The notes beneath the pieces were generated by a model that was not told the origin of the DNA, did no database searches, and saw nothing but the letters and a program-made list of their open reading frames with translations. From [Flexibacter] sp. ATCC 35103 (GTDB lineage: Bacteria > Bacteroidota > Bacteroidia > Flavobacteriales > Flavobacteriaceae), in contig NZ_MTQF01000003.1 of NCBI RefSeq assembly GCF_001975985.1, positions 259,523-323,522 of the forward strand: a stretch of 64,000 nt of DNA, in the 5' to 3' direction. Each line of letters starts with the position of its first letter. Position 1 is the stretch's first letter. The position numbers and the translations under genes are program-made. This document shows, in pieces, positions 17,950-26,969 of the stretch.

Positions 17950-20073
17950 TTACAATATCATTGTTAACTGAATTCTTTTTCTATCCTCATCGACTTCAGT
18001 AACCTTTACATCAACATGTTGGTGAAGTTTAACGACCTCATTTACATCGCTTACAAATCCGGCCTTTAGTTGTGAAATGTGAACGAGTCCGCTTTCTTTA
18101 ATTCCGATATCAACAAAACAACCAAAATTGGTGATGTTATTAACAATTCCAGGCAGAATCATTCCGGTTCTTAAATCTTTGATTGATTTTACGTTTGCAT
18201 CAAATTCAAAAACCTTAGCCGACTTTCTTGGATCTAATCCGGGCTTTTCAAGCTCTTTTATGATGTCTTTCAAGGTCAGTAAACCAATTTCTGGTGTTAT
18301 ATATTTTTCAGCCTTAATAAGTGCTGTTTTTTCTTTGTTTGCAATTAAGTCGTTTACCGAAAGTTTCAAATCTTTTGCCATCTTCTCCACAACCGGATAA
18401 GCTTCCGGATGCACTGCTGAATTATCCAGCGGATTTTTAGCATTCGAAATTCTAATAAAAGCCGCACCTTGTTGATACGCTTTCTCGCCTAAGCGAGGCA
18501 CTTTTTTTAGCTGTTTTCTATCCTCAAACGGACCATTTTCTGAACGATATTGTACGATGTTTTCAGCCAGTTTCTCTCCTATTCCACTCACGTAACTTAG
18601 TAAATGTTTACTCGCCGTGTTAATATTGATTCCAACCGAGTTCACACAACGAATTACTGTGTTATCTAATTCTTCTTTAAGTTTAGTTTGATCAACATCA
18701 TGTTGATATTGTCCAACTCCAATTGCTTTTGGATCAATTTTCACCAACTCCGCTAAAGGATCAGAAAGTCGGCGTCCGATAGAAACTGATCCACGAACCG
18801 TTACATCATAATTAGGAAATTCTTCGCGTGCAATTTTTGACGCTGAATAAACCGAAGCTCCCGCCTCAGAAACAATAAAAACCTGCAGTGGTTTGTCGAA
18901 CGCGATTTTTTTGATGAAAAATTCGGTTTCTCTTGAAGCAGTACCGTTTCCTATAGAAATCGCGTCAATTTGATACGCATTTACCATCGAGCGGATTTTT
19001 TTGATCGCCATTGCTTCCTCGTTTTGAGGTGCGTGCGGATAAATGGTTTCGTTATAAAGTAAATCTCCTTTTTCGTCCAGACAAACTACTTTACAACCAC
19101 TTCTAAATCCCGGATCGATTGCCAGGATTCGTTTTTCGCCCAAAGGCGGCGCTAATAATAACTGACCTAAATTGTTCGCGAAAACCTGAATAGAATTGGC
19201 ATCGGCTTTTGCTTTTGCTTCTTGCAAAGTTTCATTTCCAATCGCCGGATTCAACAATCGTTTATAACTATCTTCTATTGCTAATTGTAAATGTGCCGTT
19301 GTGCTGTTTTGTTTTTTAATGATTATTTCATCAATAACATCATAAGCTTCATCGATATCAACATCGACTTTCATCTTAACAAAACCTTCATTTTCTGCAC
19401 GAAGCATTGCCAATAATCTATGTGAAGGCGCCTTTGTCAAAGGTTCTTCCCAATCAAAATACTGACTGAACTTTTGCGCTCCTTCTTCTTCAGCTTTCTT
19501 TTTTACAACTTTAGTTCCAATCGTTGCTTTTCGTTGATATAAACGTCGCAATTGTTTACGAACATAAATATTTTCGTTAATCCATTCTGCAACAATATCT
19601 CGTGCACCTTGCATGGCCGCTTCTTCATTAATAACATTTTCATTCAAATATTGTGTCGAAATAAAATCGACATCAACATCATTTTCAGACATTATAATTT
19701 TCGCCAAAGGTTCTAAACCAAATTCGCGCGCAACATCTGCCTTTGTTTTTTTCTTCTTTTTATACGGAAGATAAAAATCTTCTATCTCTTGTAAATCAAA
19801 ACTTTGCTCAATTTTCTGCTTCAATTCAGGCGTAAGCGATTTTTGTTCTTCAATAGATTTAAGAACAGCTTCTTTACGCTTTACAATCGCTTCAAATTCT
19901 TTGTGAAGTTTTGCAATTTGCTCAATCTGAACTTCATCAAGATTTCCGGTTGTATCTTTTCGATAACGCGAAATAAACGGAATCGTACAATCTTCGTCTA
20001 ATAATTTAACCGTGTTTTGAATGTTAATCGCTGCTGTTTGAACAGTCTTGGCAATGAATTGAATATTAGTCAT
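17950..20073 (-). CDS. tex: Tex-family RNA-binding transcription accessory protein
   Basis: 707 aa, full length. N-terminal Tex helical domain; YqgF/RNase H-like domain around residue 320 (ILAIDPGFRSGCKVV); helix-hairpin-helix region around 480-540 (NTASKHLLSYVSGIGEKLA and RLGEKAYQQ); C-terminal S1 RNA-binding domain (about 635-705, GIVNNITNFGCFVDIG). Tex is a conserved nucleic-acid-binding protein linked to transcription. It is convergent with the GH8 gene. Confidence 0.95.
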   Translation of the reverse strand: MTNIQFIAKTVQTAAINIQNTVKLLDEDCTIPFISRYRKDTTGNLDEVQIEQIAKLHKEFEAIVKRKEAVLKSIEEQKSLTPELKQKIEQSFDLQEIEDFYLPYKKKKKTKADVAREFGLEPLAKIIMSENDVDVDFISTQYLNENVINEEAAMQGARDIVAEWINENIYVRKQLRRLYQRKATIGTKVVKKKAEEEGAQKFSQYFDWEEPLTKAPSHRLLAMLRAENEGFVKMKVDVDIDEAYDVIDEIIIKKQNSTTAHLQLAIEDSYKRLLNPAIGNETLQEAKAKADANSIQVFANNLGQLLLAPPLGEKRILAIDPGFRSGCKVVCLDEKGDLLYNETIYPHAPQNEEAMAIKKIRSMVNAYQIDAISIGNGTASRETEFFIKKIAFDKPLQVFIVSEAGASVYSASKIAREEFPNYDVTVRGSVSIGRRLSDPLAELVKIDPKAIGVGQYQHDVDQTKLKEELDNTVIRCVNSVGININTASKHLLSYVSGIGEKLAENIVQYRSENGPFEDRKQLKKVPRLGEKAYQQGAAFIRISNAKNPLDNSAVHPEAYPVVEKMAKDLKLSVNDLIANKEKTALIKAEKYITPEIGLLTLKDIIKELEKPGLDPRKSAKVFEFDANVKSIKDLRTGMILPGIVNNITNFGCFVDIGIKESGLVHISQLKAGFVSDVNEVVKLHQHVDVKVTEVDEDRKRIQLTMIL

Positions 20074-20187
20074 ACTTTTAATGAAATAATTTCTTGATTA
20101 CAAATGAGATAATCTGTCTTTTAAAACCATGAACAGATTAATAAATCACTCGGCTAAAATAATATCTTTGTTTTTAATTTTTAGCCT

Positions 20188-20454
20188 ATGAAAGTTTTAT
20201 TACTGTATTTTTTATTTGTAAATATCTTCGTTTTTATTCTTGCCGGATATGATAAAAATCAAGCTCGAAAAAATAAACGCAGAATTCCTGAAAATACACT
20301 GTTTTTATTTGAAGCAATTGGCGGAACAATAGGTTTATTAACAGCTATGCTTTTCTTTAGACATAAAACGAGTAAATCTTCTTTTATTATAAAATTCTCG
20401 GCAATTGTTTTTATTCAAATTTTAATTGCTGTTCTTCTGTTTATTAACACGTAA
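20188..20454 (+). CDS. DUF1294 family small membrane protein
   Basis: 88 aa with three hydrophobic helices. It carries the family-typical GYDKNQARKNKRRIPE loop and FEAIGGTIG segment. Function unknown. Divergent from tex, followed by a hairpin terminator at 20617-20640. Confidence 0.85.
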   Translation: MKVLLLYFLFVNIFVFILAGYDKNQARKNKRRIPENTLFLFEAIGGTIGLLTAMLFFRHKTSKSSFIIKFSAIVFIQILIAVLLFINT

Positions 20455-20616
20455 ATATTTTTACAATTGCTTTATTTTTAACTAATTAGCAATATAAAAC
20501 TATAGATATTAACAATGTTAATAAGTGTAAAACAGTCTTATAATAGACTGAAATTAAGCTATTTAAACAAAAAACCGGATGAATTTTAAAAATCCGCCCG
20601 GCTTACTATTCTTATT

Positions 20617-20640
20617 GGTGCGAAGCACCCGATTTTTTTT
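20617..20640 (+). terminator. Terminator downstream of the DUF1294 gene
   Basis: The hairpin ggtgc-gaa-gcacc is followed by gatttttttt. Confidence 0.65.
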
Positions 20641-20647
20641 GACTTTT

Positions 20648-21079
20648 TTACTGACAAGCGATTTTATTCACTCTGTTTTGGTGTCTTCCGCCTTCAAAAG
20701 CAGTTGTTAAAAACGTTTCAACAATTTCTACCGCTTGAGGAATAGATGTAAAACGTGCCGGAATGCTCACAATATTTGCATCGTTATGCAAACGCGTTAA
20801 ATAAGCAATTTCTTTAGTCCAGCATAAGCCAGCTCTTACTTTCGGGTGTTTATTAACAGTCATTGCAATTCCGTTTCCGCTTCCGCAGATAACAATTCCA
20901 AAATCAGCTTTACCTTCAGATACATCATTCGCAACCGGATGACCAAAATCAGGATAATCAACAGAATCTTCAGAATCTGTACCATAATTGGTTACTTCAT
21001 ATCCTTTTGCTTTAAGCATTGTTACGATTGCTTTTTTATAATCTGGTCCTGCGTGGTCGTTTCCTATTGAAATTTTCAT
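20648..21079 (-). CDS. rpiB: Ribose 5-phosphate isomerase B
   Basis: 143 aa from the ATG at 21079. A longer frame opens at 21118, but a -7 box (21106-21113) lies inside that extension and homologues begin MKISIGNDHAG. It interconverts ribose 5-phosphate and ribulose 5-phosphate. Sites visible: D8/H9 (NDHAG), Cys65 (ICGSGNGI) and His98 (RLHNDANI), all as expected for RpiB. It borders the long AT-rich gap proposed as oriC. Confidence 0.94.
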   Translation of the reverse strand: MKISIGNDHAGPDYKKAIVTMLKAKGYEVTNYGTDSEDSVDYPDFGHPVANDVSEGKADFGIVICGSGNGIAMTVNKHPKVRAGLCWTKEIAYLTRLHNDANIVSIPARFTSIPQAVEIVETFLTTAFEGGRHQNRVNKIACQ

Positions 21080-21105
21080 TTTGAATACTATTAAGTTGTG
21101 TTTTG

Positions 21106-21113
21106 CAAATTTA
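21106..21113 (-). promoter_or_regulatory. -7 promoter box of rpiB
   Basis: Minus-strand TAAATTTG matches TANNTTTG, 26 bases before the ATG at 21079. It decides against the longer reading frame starting at 21118. Confidence 0.5.
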
Positions 21114-21120
21114 CTCATTT

Positions 21121-21868
21121 AATAAATGTTTGCCACGAATTTCACTAATTTTCACTAATTTCTTTTTATGGTTAGTTTTAAAATCTTATTCAAAACATAA
21201 CAATTAAATTTCGTGTACATTCGCTAAACTCATGTCAAAAAAAGATAAAATTACAACTGGCTTTATATCAAAAACTTAACAGTTATCAACATTATTAACA
21301 ACTCTATAAGTTGCTCATAATCAATAAATAATAAGCAATAATTTTGTTAAAATTTTATAATGTTAATAGCAAAACGTAATTCGTTGATATTCAGTTAACT
21401 TTAAATTAACATTATTTGTTCATAAGTTGAGATAGAAAATTAGAAGTTTTTTTTGGTTGTGTCGAAAAAAAACCTAATCCAAAACTGCAATGAAATAACC
21501 TAATAAAGTTTGATGAATTTTTAGAAAAGTTATCAATATCAAAAATGCTATTTTCAACAAAAATCAACCTATGAACTTATCTACAAAATCAATTGTTTTT
21601 TAGTTGTCAACCGTTGTTAATTAAAATACAAAAAGGCTTAGAAATTAATCCTTTAACAAAATATAAGTATGTTGATAACTCAAGATAACTAAGAGAAACT
21701 TCATTTCAATGCTTTTAAAAATAAATTTATAGCACATATTAACAAGCTATAATAACAACCAAAAATTAATTTAATTTAAATTTTTCTTTTTGTTGTATTT
21801 AATATATGTTGACAACTTTGAAAGTTTAAAAAGAAAAAAAAATTGAAATTGAAAAAATATAGAAGAGT
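21121..21868. other. 748-base AT-rich intergenic region with DnaA-box-like 9-mers (candidate oriC)
   Basis: No gene fits here. The stretch is strongly AT-rich, with A and T runs (for example 21830-21845). It holds 9-mers one base from the DnaA consensus TTATCCACA: TTATCAACA at 21283-21291, TTATCTACA at 21577-21585, and TTATCAACA on the minus strand at 21670-21678. Weaker relatives are at 21292-21300 (TTATTAACA), 21530-21538 (TTATCAATA), 21604-21612 (TTGTCAACC) and 21808-21816 (minus TTGTCAACA). A short gccacgaatttcacta repeat segment lies at its left edge. Taken with the parS cluster 17 kb away, this is a candidate chromosomal origin. dnaA is not in the window. Confidence 0.45.
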
Positions 21869-22102
21869 TTAAACGATTTTAAGTGGGTTATTAAGATTGT
21901 CCAGAATTTGTTGAACTTCGTCGAAATCGTTTGGATGAACTTTGAGTTTGATTCCGCCCAATGCTGTCGTGTACATAGGAACAACTGAAAGGGTCATTTC
22001 GTTTTCAAAATAATACGGAATTTGTTCTTGCTCTAATAAGTGTTTGAGAATGACTGTTTCGTGCTGATAATTGAATATTGCAATGGTTTTAAAGCTTTCC
22101 AT
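21869..22102 (-). CDS. DUF2007 domain protein, 77 aa
   Basis: It follows the family pattern of a short ferredoxin-like domain: KTIAIFNYQHETVILKHLLE, a PYYF turn and VHPNDFDEVQQILDN. The family is annotated as a putative signal-transducing protein, with no firm function. Divergent from rnr. Confidence 0.85.
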   Translation of the reverse strand: MESFKTIAIFNYQHETVILKHLLEQEQIPYYFENEMTLSVVPMYTTALGGIKLKVHPNDFDEVQQILDNLNNPLKIV

Positions 22103-22209
22103 AAAGGGTCTTTTTGTAAATATACGAAAGTTATATTTTTAATAATTTATTTGTTAAAATCTATAATCTGATATCTTATTTGTAATTTTAACTTTTTAAG
22201 AAAAGATAT

Positions 22210-24390
22210 ATGAGTAAGAAAATTAGAAAGCCGATAAAAAATGAGAAAGATTTCTCTAGTAAAATAATAAAAATTTTATCGCAAAGCCCTAATAAAGCAT
22301 TTAATTACAAACAAATAGGAGCAAAGCTTGAACTTGACGATACAAAAAGCAGAAACCAGATTATAAAAGATTTAAAAATACTGGCTGCTTCAAAAAAAAT
22401 AATAGAATCTGAACCTGGTAAATATTTAGTAAAAGCCGAAAGTCAGGATTATTACGAAGGAACAATTGATATGACGAGCAGAAAAACGGCCTATTTCATT
22501 TGTCCGGATTTTAGTGAAGATGTTTTTATTCCGACAAATAATTTGAACCGTGCGCTAGACAAAGACAAGGTAAAAGTTTATGTTTATAACCGTAGAAAAG
22601 GTAAAAGACCTGAAGGTGAAGTAATTGAAGTTATAGAAAGAAATAAAACTGAGTTTGTTGGTGTAATTGATATTCAACCCAATTTTGCTTTTGTTTCTAC
22701 AGCAAATCCTAAGATGTATACGGATATTTTTATTCCAAAAGATAAATTTGGAGAAGCAGAAAATGGTGATGTTGTACTAGTTACGATTGAAGATTGGCCT
22801 AAAAGAGCTGATAGTCCGTTTGGCTCTGTAGTAAGAGTTTTAGGAAAACCGGGAGAACACAATACAGAGATTCACGCTATTTTAGCTGAATATGGTTTAC
22901 CATCAGATTTTCCGGTAGAAGTAGAGGTTTATGCACAAAAGATAGATACTTCGATTCAGGAATCTGAGATTGCAAAACGTCGTGATATGCGTGATACACT
23001 TACGTTTACGATAGATCCAAAAGATGCAAAAGATTTTGATGATGCCTTGTCTTTCAAAAAGTTAGAAAACGGAAATTACGAAATAGGTATTCATATTGCT
23101 GATGTTTCGTATTATCTTGAAGAAGGAACAATCCTGGATGATGAAGCTTATCAACGTGCAACTTCGGTTTATTTAGTAGATAGAGTAGTGCCAATGCTTC
23201 CGGAAGTTTTATCTAATTTTGCCTGTTCGTTACGTCCGAATGAAGAGAAATATACGTTCTCGGCTATTTTTGAAGTTTCAGAAAATGCACAAGTTATTAA
23301 CCAATGGTTTGGTAGAACAGTAATTTATTCAGATCAGCGATTTGCATACGAAGAAGCGCAATATATCATTGAAACAAAAGACAGTACAATTCCGGTTGAT
23401 GTTTCAATTACCGGAGAATCTTATACCGTTTCTGATGAAATTACAAATGCTACTTTAAAACTTGATGAATTAGCTAAAATTTTAAGAAAGAAAAGAATGG
23501 CAAATGGTGCTATTTCTTTTGATAAAGTAGAAGTGAAATTCAACTTAGATGCTGAAGGCGAACCAGAAGGAGTTTATTTTAAAGTGTCTAAAGATGCGAA
23601 TCATTTGATAGAAGAGTTCATGCTTTTAGCCAATAGAAAAGTAGCTGAATATATTGGAAAGCAAAAGAAAACTTTTGTTTACAGGATTCACGATGAACCA
23701 AATGAAGACAAATTAATTGCAATGCAAACTGTAATTGCTAAATTTGGTTATAAAATAGATTTCCGTAACAAAGGCGATATTTCGAAATCATTGAATGCCT
23801 TAATGGAAGAAGTAAATGGTAAAAAAGAGCAAAATTTAATTGATACTCTTGCAATTAGAAGTATGAGTAAAGCCAAATATTCTACAGAGAACATTGGCCA
23901 TTATGGATTAGCTTTTGATTATTACAGCCATTTTACTTCGCCAATTCGTCGTTATCCAGACGTAATGGTACATCGTTTGCTGCAATATTATCTGGATAAT
24001 GGAGCATCTGTAGACGAAGAAGTTTATGAAACAAAATGTTTGCATTGTTCGAATATGGAAAGTTTAGCAACTAATGCTGAACGTGATAGTATTAAATACA
24101 TGCAGGTAAAATATATGCAGGATCACCAGGACGAAGAATTTCTTGGAGTTATTTCCGGTGTTACTGAATGGGGAATTTATGTTGAAATCGTGTCTAACAA
24201 ATGCGAAGGAATGGTAAGAATCAGAGAAATAAAAGATGATTATTATACCTTCGATGAAAAACAATATGCATTAGTTGGAGCGACTTCAAACAGTATTTTA
24301 CAACTAGGAGATGAAATTTATGTAAAAGTTAAAAATGCCGATTTAGTGAAGAAACAACTGGATTTTCATTTTTTACGACGAGCAGAATAG
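22210..24390 (+). CDS. rnr: Ribonuclease R
   Basis: 726 aa, the typical length. N-terminal winged-helix segment (about 10-75), cold-shock OB domains (about 80-240), the RNB catalytic domain with acidic active-site motif IDPKDAKDFDDALSF (about 273-287) and a C-terminal S1 domain (about 640-720). A 3'-5' exonuclease that degrades structured RNA. It leads a three-gene run with the head-GIN protein (24-base gap) and the LysE exporter (14-base gap). Confidence 0.96.
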   Translation: MSKKIRKPIKNEKDFSSKIIKILSQSPNKAFNYKQIGAKLELDDTKSRNQIIKDLKILAASKKIIESEPGKYLVKAESQDYYEGTIDMTSRKTAYFICPDFSEDVFIPTNNLNRALDKDKVKVYVYNRRKGKRPEGEVIEVIERNKTEFVGVIDIQPNFAFVSTANPKMYTDIFIPKDKFGEAENGDVVLVTIEDWPKRADSPFGSVVRVLGKPGEHNTEIHAILAEYGLPSDFPVEVEVYAQKIDTSIQESEIAKRRDMRDTLTFTIDPKDAKDFDDALSFKKLENGNYEIGIHIADVSYYLEEGTILDDEAYQRATSVYLVDRVVPMLPEVLSNFACSLRPNEEKYTFSAIFEVSENAQVINQWFGRTVIYSDQRFAYEEAQYIIETKDSTIPVDVSITGESYTVSDEITNATLKLDELAKILRKKRMANGAISFDKVEVKFNLDAEGEPEGVYFKVSKDANHLIEEFMLLANRKVAEYIGKQKKTFVYRIHDEPNEDKLIAMQTVIAKFGYKIDFRNKGDISKSLNALMEEVNGKKEQNLIDTLAIRSMSKAKYSTENIGHYGLAFDYYSHFTSPIRRYPDVMVHRLLQYYLDNGASVDEEVYETKCLHCSNMESLATNAERDSIKYMQVKYMQDHQDEEFLGVISGVTEWGIYVEIVSNKCEGMVRIREIKDDYYTFDEKQYALVGATSNSILQLGDEIYVKVKNADLVKKQLDFHFLRRAE

Positions 24391-24414
24391 AGGTTTAATT
24401 ATAAAAATAAAAGT

Positions 24415-25083
24415 ATGAAAAAGTTAATTATAGGAGCGGCAATTTTATTTGTTCAAATGTCTTTTGGTCAGGTTACCAAAGATTTAGGTGATTTTGATAC
24501 CGTAAAAGTTTACGACAAATTAAGTGTAAAATTAGTTCAGTCGTCTGAAAATAAAGTTGTTATAAAAGGAGCAAGAGAAACAGAACTGGAAGCTGTAAAT
24601 AAGAATGGTGTATTGAAATTAAGAATGCCTTTTCCAAAACTGCTGTCAGGAAATGATCTTGAAGTAACTTTGTATTATAAACATATTGAATTGATTGATG
24701 CTAATGAAGGTGCAGAGGTTACAAGTAAAGAAGCCATAAAAGCAACTTCGTTTAAAGTAAGTGCTCAGGAAGGTGCTAAAATCAATGTAGATTTAAATGT
24801 TGATAAACTAAAAGTAAGCTCTGTTTCTGGCGGAGAAATTACTGCAACGGGTAAAGCAGATAACCTTGATGCAAGTTTAGGAGCCGGTGGATATTTCTTA
24901 GGAAGTAAATTAGCCACGTCTCAGACTAAAGTAAGCGTTTCTGCGGGAGGAAAAGCAGATGTGAATGCTTCGACCTTAGTTGATGCAAAAGTGAGCGCAG
25001 GAGGCTCTATTTACATTTATGGTAAACCGAAACAAATTAATCAGAAAACAGTTTTTGGAGGTAAAATCGAAGAAGTAAAATAA
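24415..25083 (+). CDS. Head-GIN domain protein (DUF2807), secreted
   Basis: 222 aa. A signal peptide (about 1-18, ending SFG) is followed by a repetitive beta-rich domain with many short Ser-Gly-Gly and Ala-Gly-Gly turns, typical of the putative auto-transporter adhesin head-GIN family. Likely periplasmic or surface exposed. Function unknown. It follows rnr closely. Confidence 0.85.
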   Translation: MKKLIIGAAILFVQMSFGQVTKDLGDFDTVKVYDKLSVKLVQSSENKVVIKGARETELEAVNKNGVLKLRMPFPKLLSGNDLEVTLYYKHIELIDANEGAEVTSKEAIKATSFKVSAQEGAKINVDLNVDKLKVSSVSGGEITATGKADNLDASLGAGGYFLGSKLATSQTKVSVSAGGKADVNASTLVDAKVSAGGSIYIYGKPKQINQKTVFGGKIEEVK

Positions 25084-25097
25084 GAAATCGTATTTGA

Positions 25098-25775
25098 ATG
25101 ATAAATGATATTTTGGCTGGACTGCCATGGGGACTTTTTTTAAGTTTTATGGTAGGTCCAGTATTTTTTATACTACTGGAAACCAGTATTACAAAAGGAT
25201 TCAGAGCTGCAATAGTTTTTGATCTTGGTGTAGTATTAGGTGATATTTTTTTTATAGGAATTGCTTATTTAGGAAGTTACAGACTTATTCAGAGTTTAAA
25301 GGACAAACCTGCTCTCTTTATTTTTGGCGGAATCATTATGCTGGCTTACGGCATAATTTCATTCGTAAGATTAAAAAATGAAGAAAAAATTGATGATGAA
25401 GAAATCGACCGCGATATCATTAAAAGAAACTACGGTAGTTTGTTTATAAAAGGCTTTTTACTGAACGTTATCAACATTGGTGTATTGGGTTTTTGGCTGG
25501 CAGTTATTATTTCTGTAGGACCAAAATTAGAAATGCAAAATTCAAGAATGTTTACTTTTTTTACAGCGGTTATTATTACTTATTTATTAGTAGATTGTAT
25601 TAAAATATTATTAGCGAAGCAGTTAAAATCTAAAATGACACCAACTAATATTCTCAAAATTAAAAAAGCGATCAGTATTGTTTTAATGGTTTTTGGAATT
25701 GTGTTAATAACTCAGGGTTGGTTTCCTAAAGAGAAAGAAATGGTTCGAAATGCTTTTGAGAAGATTGAAAAGTAG
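25098..25775 (+). CDS. LysE-type amino acid exporter family protein
   Basis: 225 aa with about six membrane helices. The N-terminus GLPWGLFLSFMVGPVFFILLE matches the LysE/RhtB translocator pattern, and the helix pair INIGVLGFWLAVIIS is also conserved. It probably exports an amino acid or related small solute; the substrate is unknown. Last gene of the rnr run, ended by the terminator at 25803-25829. Confidence 0.85.
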   Translation: MINDILAGLPWGLFLSFMVGPVFFILLETSITKGFRAAIVFDLGVVLGDIFFIGIAYLGSYRLIQSLKDKPALFIFGGIIMLAYGIISFVRLKNEEKIDDEEIDRDIIKRNYGSLFIKGFLLNVINIGVLGFWLAVIISVGPKLEMQNSRMFTFFTAVIITYLLVDCIKILLAKQLKSKMTPTNILKIKKAISIVLMVFGIVLITQGWFPKEKEMVRNAFEKIEK

Positions 25776-25802
25776 TTGTTAATAACTCAAAATTATAAAT
25801 TT

Positions 25803-25829
25803 AAACCTCTGAATTTCAGAGGTTTTTTT
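25803..25829 (+). terminator. Terminator after the LysE-type gene
   Basis: The hairpin aacctctgaa / ttcagaggtt is followed by seven T. Confidence 0.85.
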
Positions 25830-25847
25830 ATGTTTATAACCTTCGTA

Positions 25848-25980
25848 GTGATAAAACTTTGTCAAAGTTTTAAACTTCGACAAAGTTGACTCCAGTTTGT
25901 CATTCTGAGGAACGAAGAATCACACTAGTAATTCCGAAAAGTAAACCCGACAGGTTTTTAAAACCTGTCGGGTTTGTATA
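25848..25980. repeat. Dispersed intergenic repeat segments, including a 32-base palindrome
   Basis: This non-coding block combines an inverted aactttgtcaaagttt motif, a gtcattctgaggaacgaaga segment of the kind often repeated in Flavobacterium genomes, and a near-perfect palindrome at 25943-25974 (arms aaacccgacaggttt). The palindrome and the following gtata recur at 57440-57479 beside recA. Confidence 0.65.
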
Positions 25981-25997
25981 GAAGTTTAATGATGAAA

Positions 25998-26327
25998 TTT
26001 TCTAAAAATTAAGCACAAAAAAAGAGACACATTTCTGTATCTCTTTTAGAGACATCATCTGGATTCGAACATAAATCTTTATCTAATTTTTTCTAAAAAT
26101 TCAAAACATAAAAAAACCTCCAAGTTTCCTTAAAGGTTTTTGAGATATCGTCCGGATTCGAACATAATCTTTATCTAATTTTTTCTAAAAATTCAAAACA
26201 TAAAAAAACCTCCAAGTTTCCTTAAAGGTTTTTGAGATATCGTCTGGATTCGAACGTAATCTTTAATCTAATTTTTTCTAAAAATTTAAAACATAAAAAA
26301 ACCTCCAAGTTTCCTTGAAGGTTTTAG
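25998..26327 (-). repeat. About 93-base tandem repeat: copies of the tRNA-Cys 3' end plus terminator
   Basis: Units start at 26049, 26142 and 26234, with the real tRNA end at 26328 in the same register (spacings 93, 92 and 94). Each unit carries about 20 bases of the T-arm and acceptor end (for example gatatcgtccggattcgaac), a spacer with ctaattttttctaaaaatt, and a hairpin with a T run on the minus strand. In the outermost unit, at 25998-26048, the hairpin is a different sequence (agagacac...tatctct). These are decayed tRNA 3' ends. They could come from a collapsed tRNA array or from repeated use of this tRNA as an attachment site. Confidence 0.8.
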
Positions 26328-26328
26328 A

Positions 26329-26398
26329 GGCATCGTCCGGATTCGAACCGGAGTAGGAGCTTTTGCAGAGCCCAGCCTAGCCGCTCGGCCACGACGCC
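26329..26398 (-). tRNA. tRNA-Cys (anticodon GCA)
   Basis: On the minus strand a 7-bp acceptor (GGCGTCG with CGATGCC), D arm, anticodon stem GGGCT/AGCTC with loop CTGCAAA, four-base variable loop and discriminator U are all clear. No CCA is encoded. As read here the gene is 70 bases. The T arm is TCCG-GTTCGAAT-CGGA, a 4-bp stem with an 8-base loop, one base short of the standard 5+7+5. The decayed copies behind it keep the fuller ccgg. A hairpin terminator follows at about 26298-26327. Confidence 0.85.
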
Positions 26399-26491
26399 GT
26401 AGTTGAACGGATGGCAAAAGTAACTAAAATCTTTAAATTTCAAAAGATTAAAATGAAGTATTTTAAAAAATTAGCTTTTTATTTAAAAGAA

Positions 26492-26851
26492 TTACTTTCT
26501 ATTTTCTGTCATTTTTATAGTAACTGATTCAACATCACCACCAATAGGAGGATTTATTTTAGAAACCCAAACAGTACTTTTTTCTATCATTTCTATTTCG
26601 GCAAGTACACGAATATTGATTCTTTTGGCTACATGTTCTAATAAATGGGAACGAATGGCCATTTCTTCAGTAACAATTTTGTTCAAATGAACATAATCGA
26701 CAGTATCTAAAAGATGATCTGTTTGCGCTGATTTTTGTAAATTGGTTTTAATTTTTAGATCAACAGTGTAGTCAGATCCAATTTTTCCTTCTTCGATTAA
26801 ACATCCGTGGTAGGAAAAAGTACGGATATTTTTTAGTTTAATAACTCCCAT
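26492..26851 (-). CDS. folB: Dihydroneopterin aldolase
   Basis: 119 aa, normal size. It converts dihydroneopterin to hydroxymethyl-dihydropterin in folate synthesis. Family features: SYHGCLIEEGKIGSDYTVDL at the N-terminus, the DTVDYVHLNKIV segment, SHLLEHVAKRI, and the C-terminal KINPPIGGDVESV. It lies between the tRNA-Cys and the divergent glnS. Confidence 0.94.
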   Translation of the reverse strand: MGVIKLKNIRTFSYHGCLIEEGKIGSDYTVDLKIKTNLQKSAQTDHLLDTVDYVHLNKIVTEEMAIRSHLLEHVAKRINIRVLAEIEMIEKSTVWVSKINPPIGGDVESVTIKMTENRK

Positions 26852-26942
26852 TTTAAATTTAGTTTCAAGTTCTAAGTTTCAGGTTTACTGAGAAGTTTCT
26901 AAAGAAAACTGTAAACTGTAAACCGAAAACTGTAAACTTTTT

Positions 26943-26950
26943 TATCTTTG
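26943..26950 (+). promoter_or_regulatory. -7 promoter box of glnS
   Basis: TATCTTTG matches TANNTTTG and is 19 bases before the ATG at 26970. Just upstream are short repeated phrases of the type gtaaactgtaaaccgaaaac. Confidence 0.5.
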
Positions 26951-26969
26951 CTAAAATTACTATAAAATA

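Noticed and set aside
25998..26327. Possible CRISPR array (regular repeats about 93 bases apart)
   Set aside because: Repeats and spacers are both similar between units, the units contain tRNA 3' ends and terminators, and there are no cas genes.
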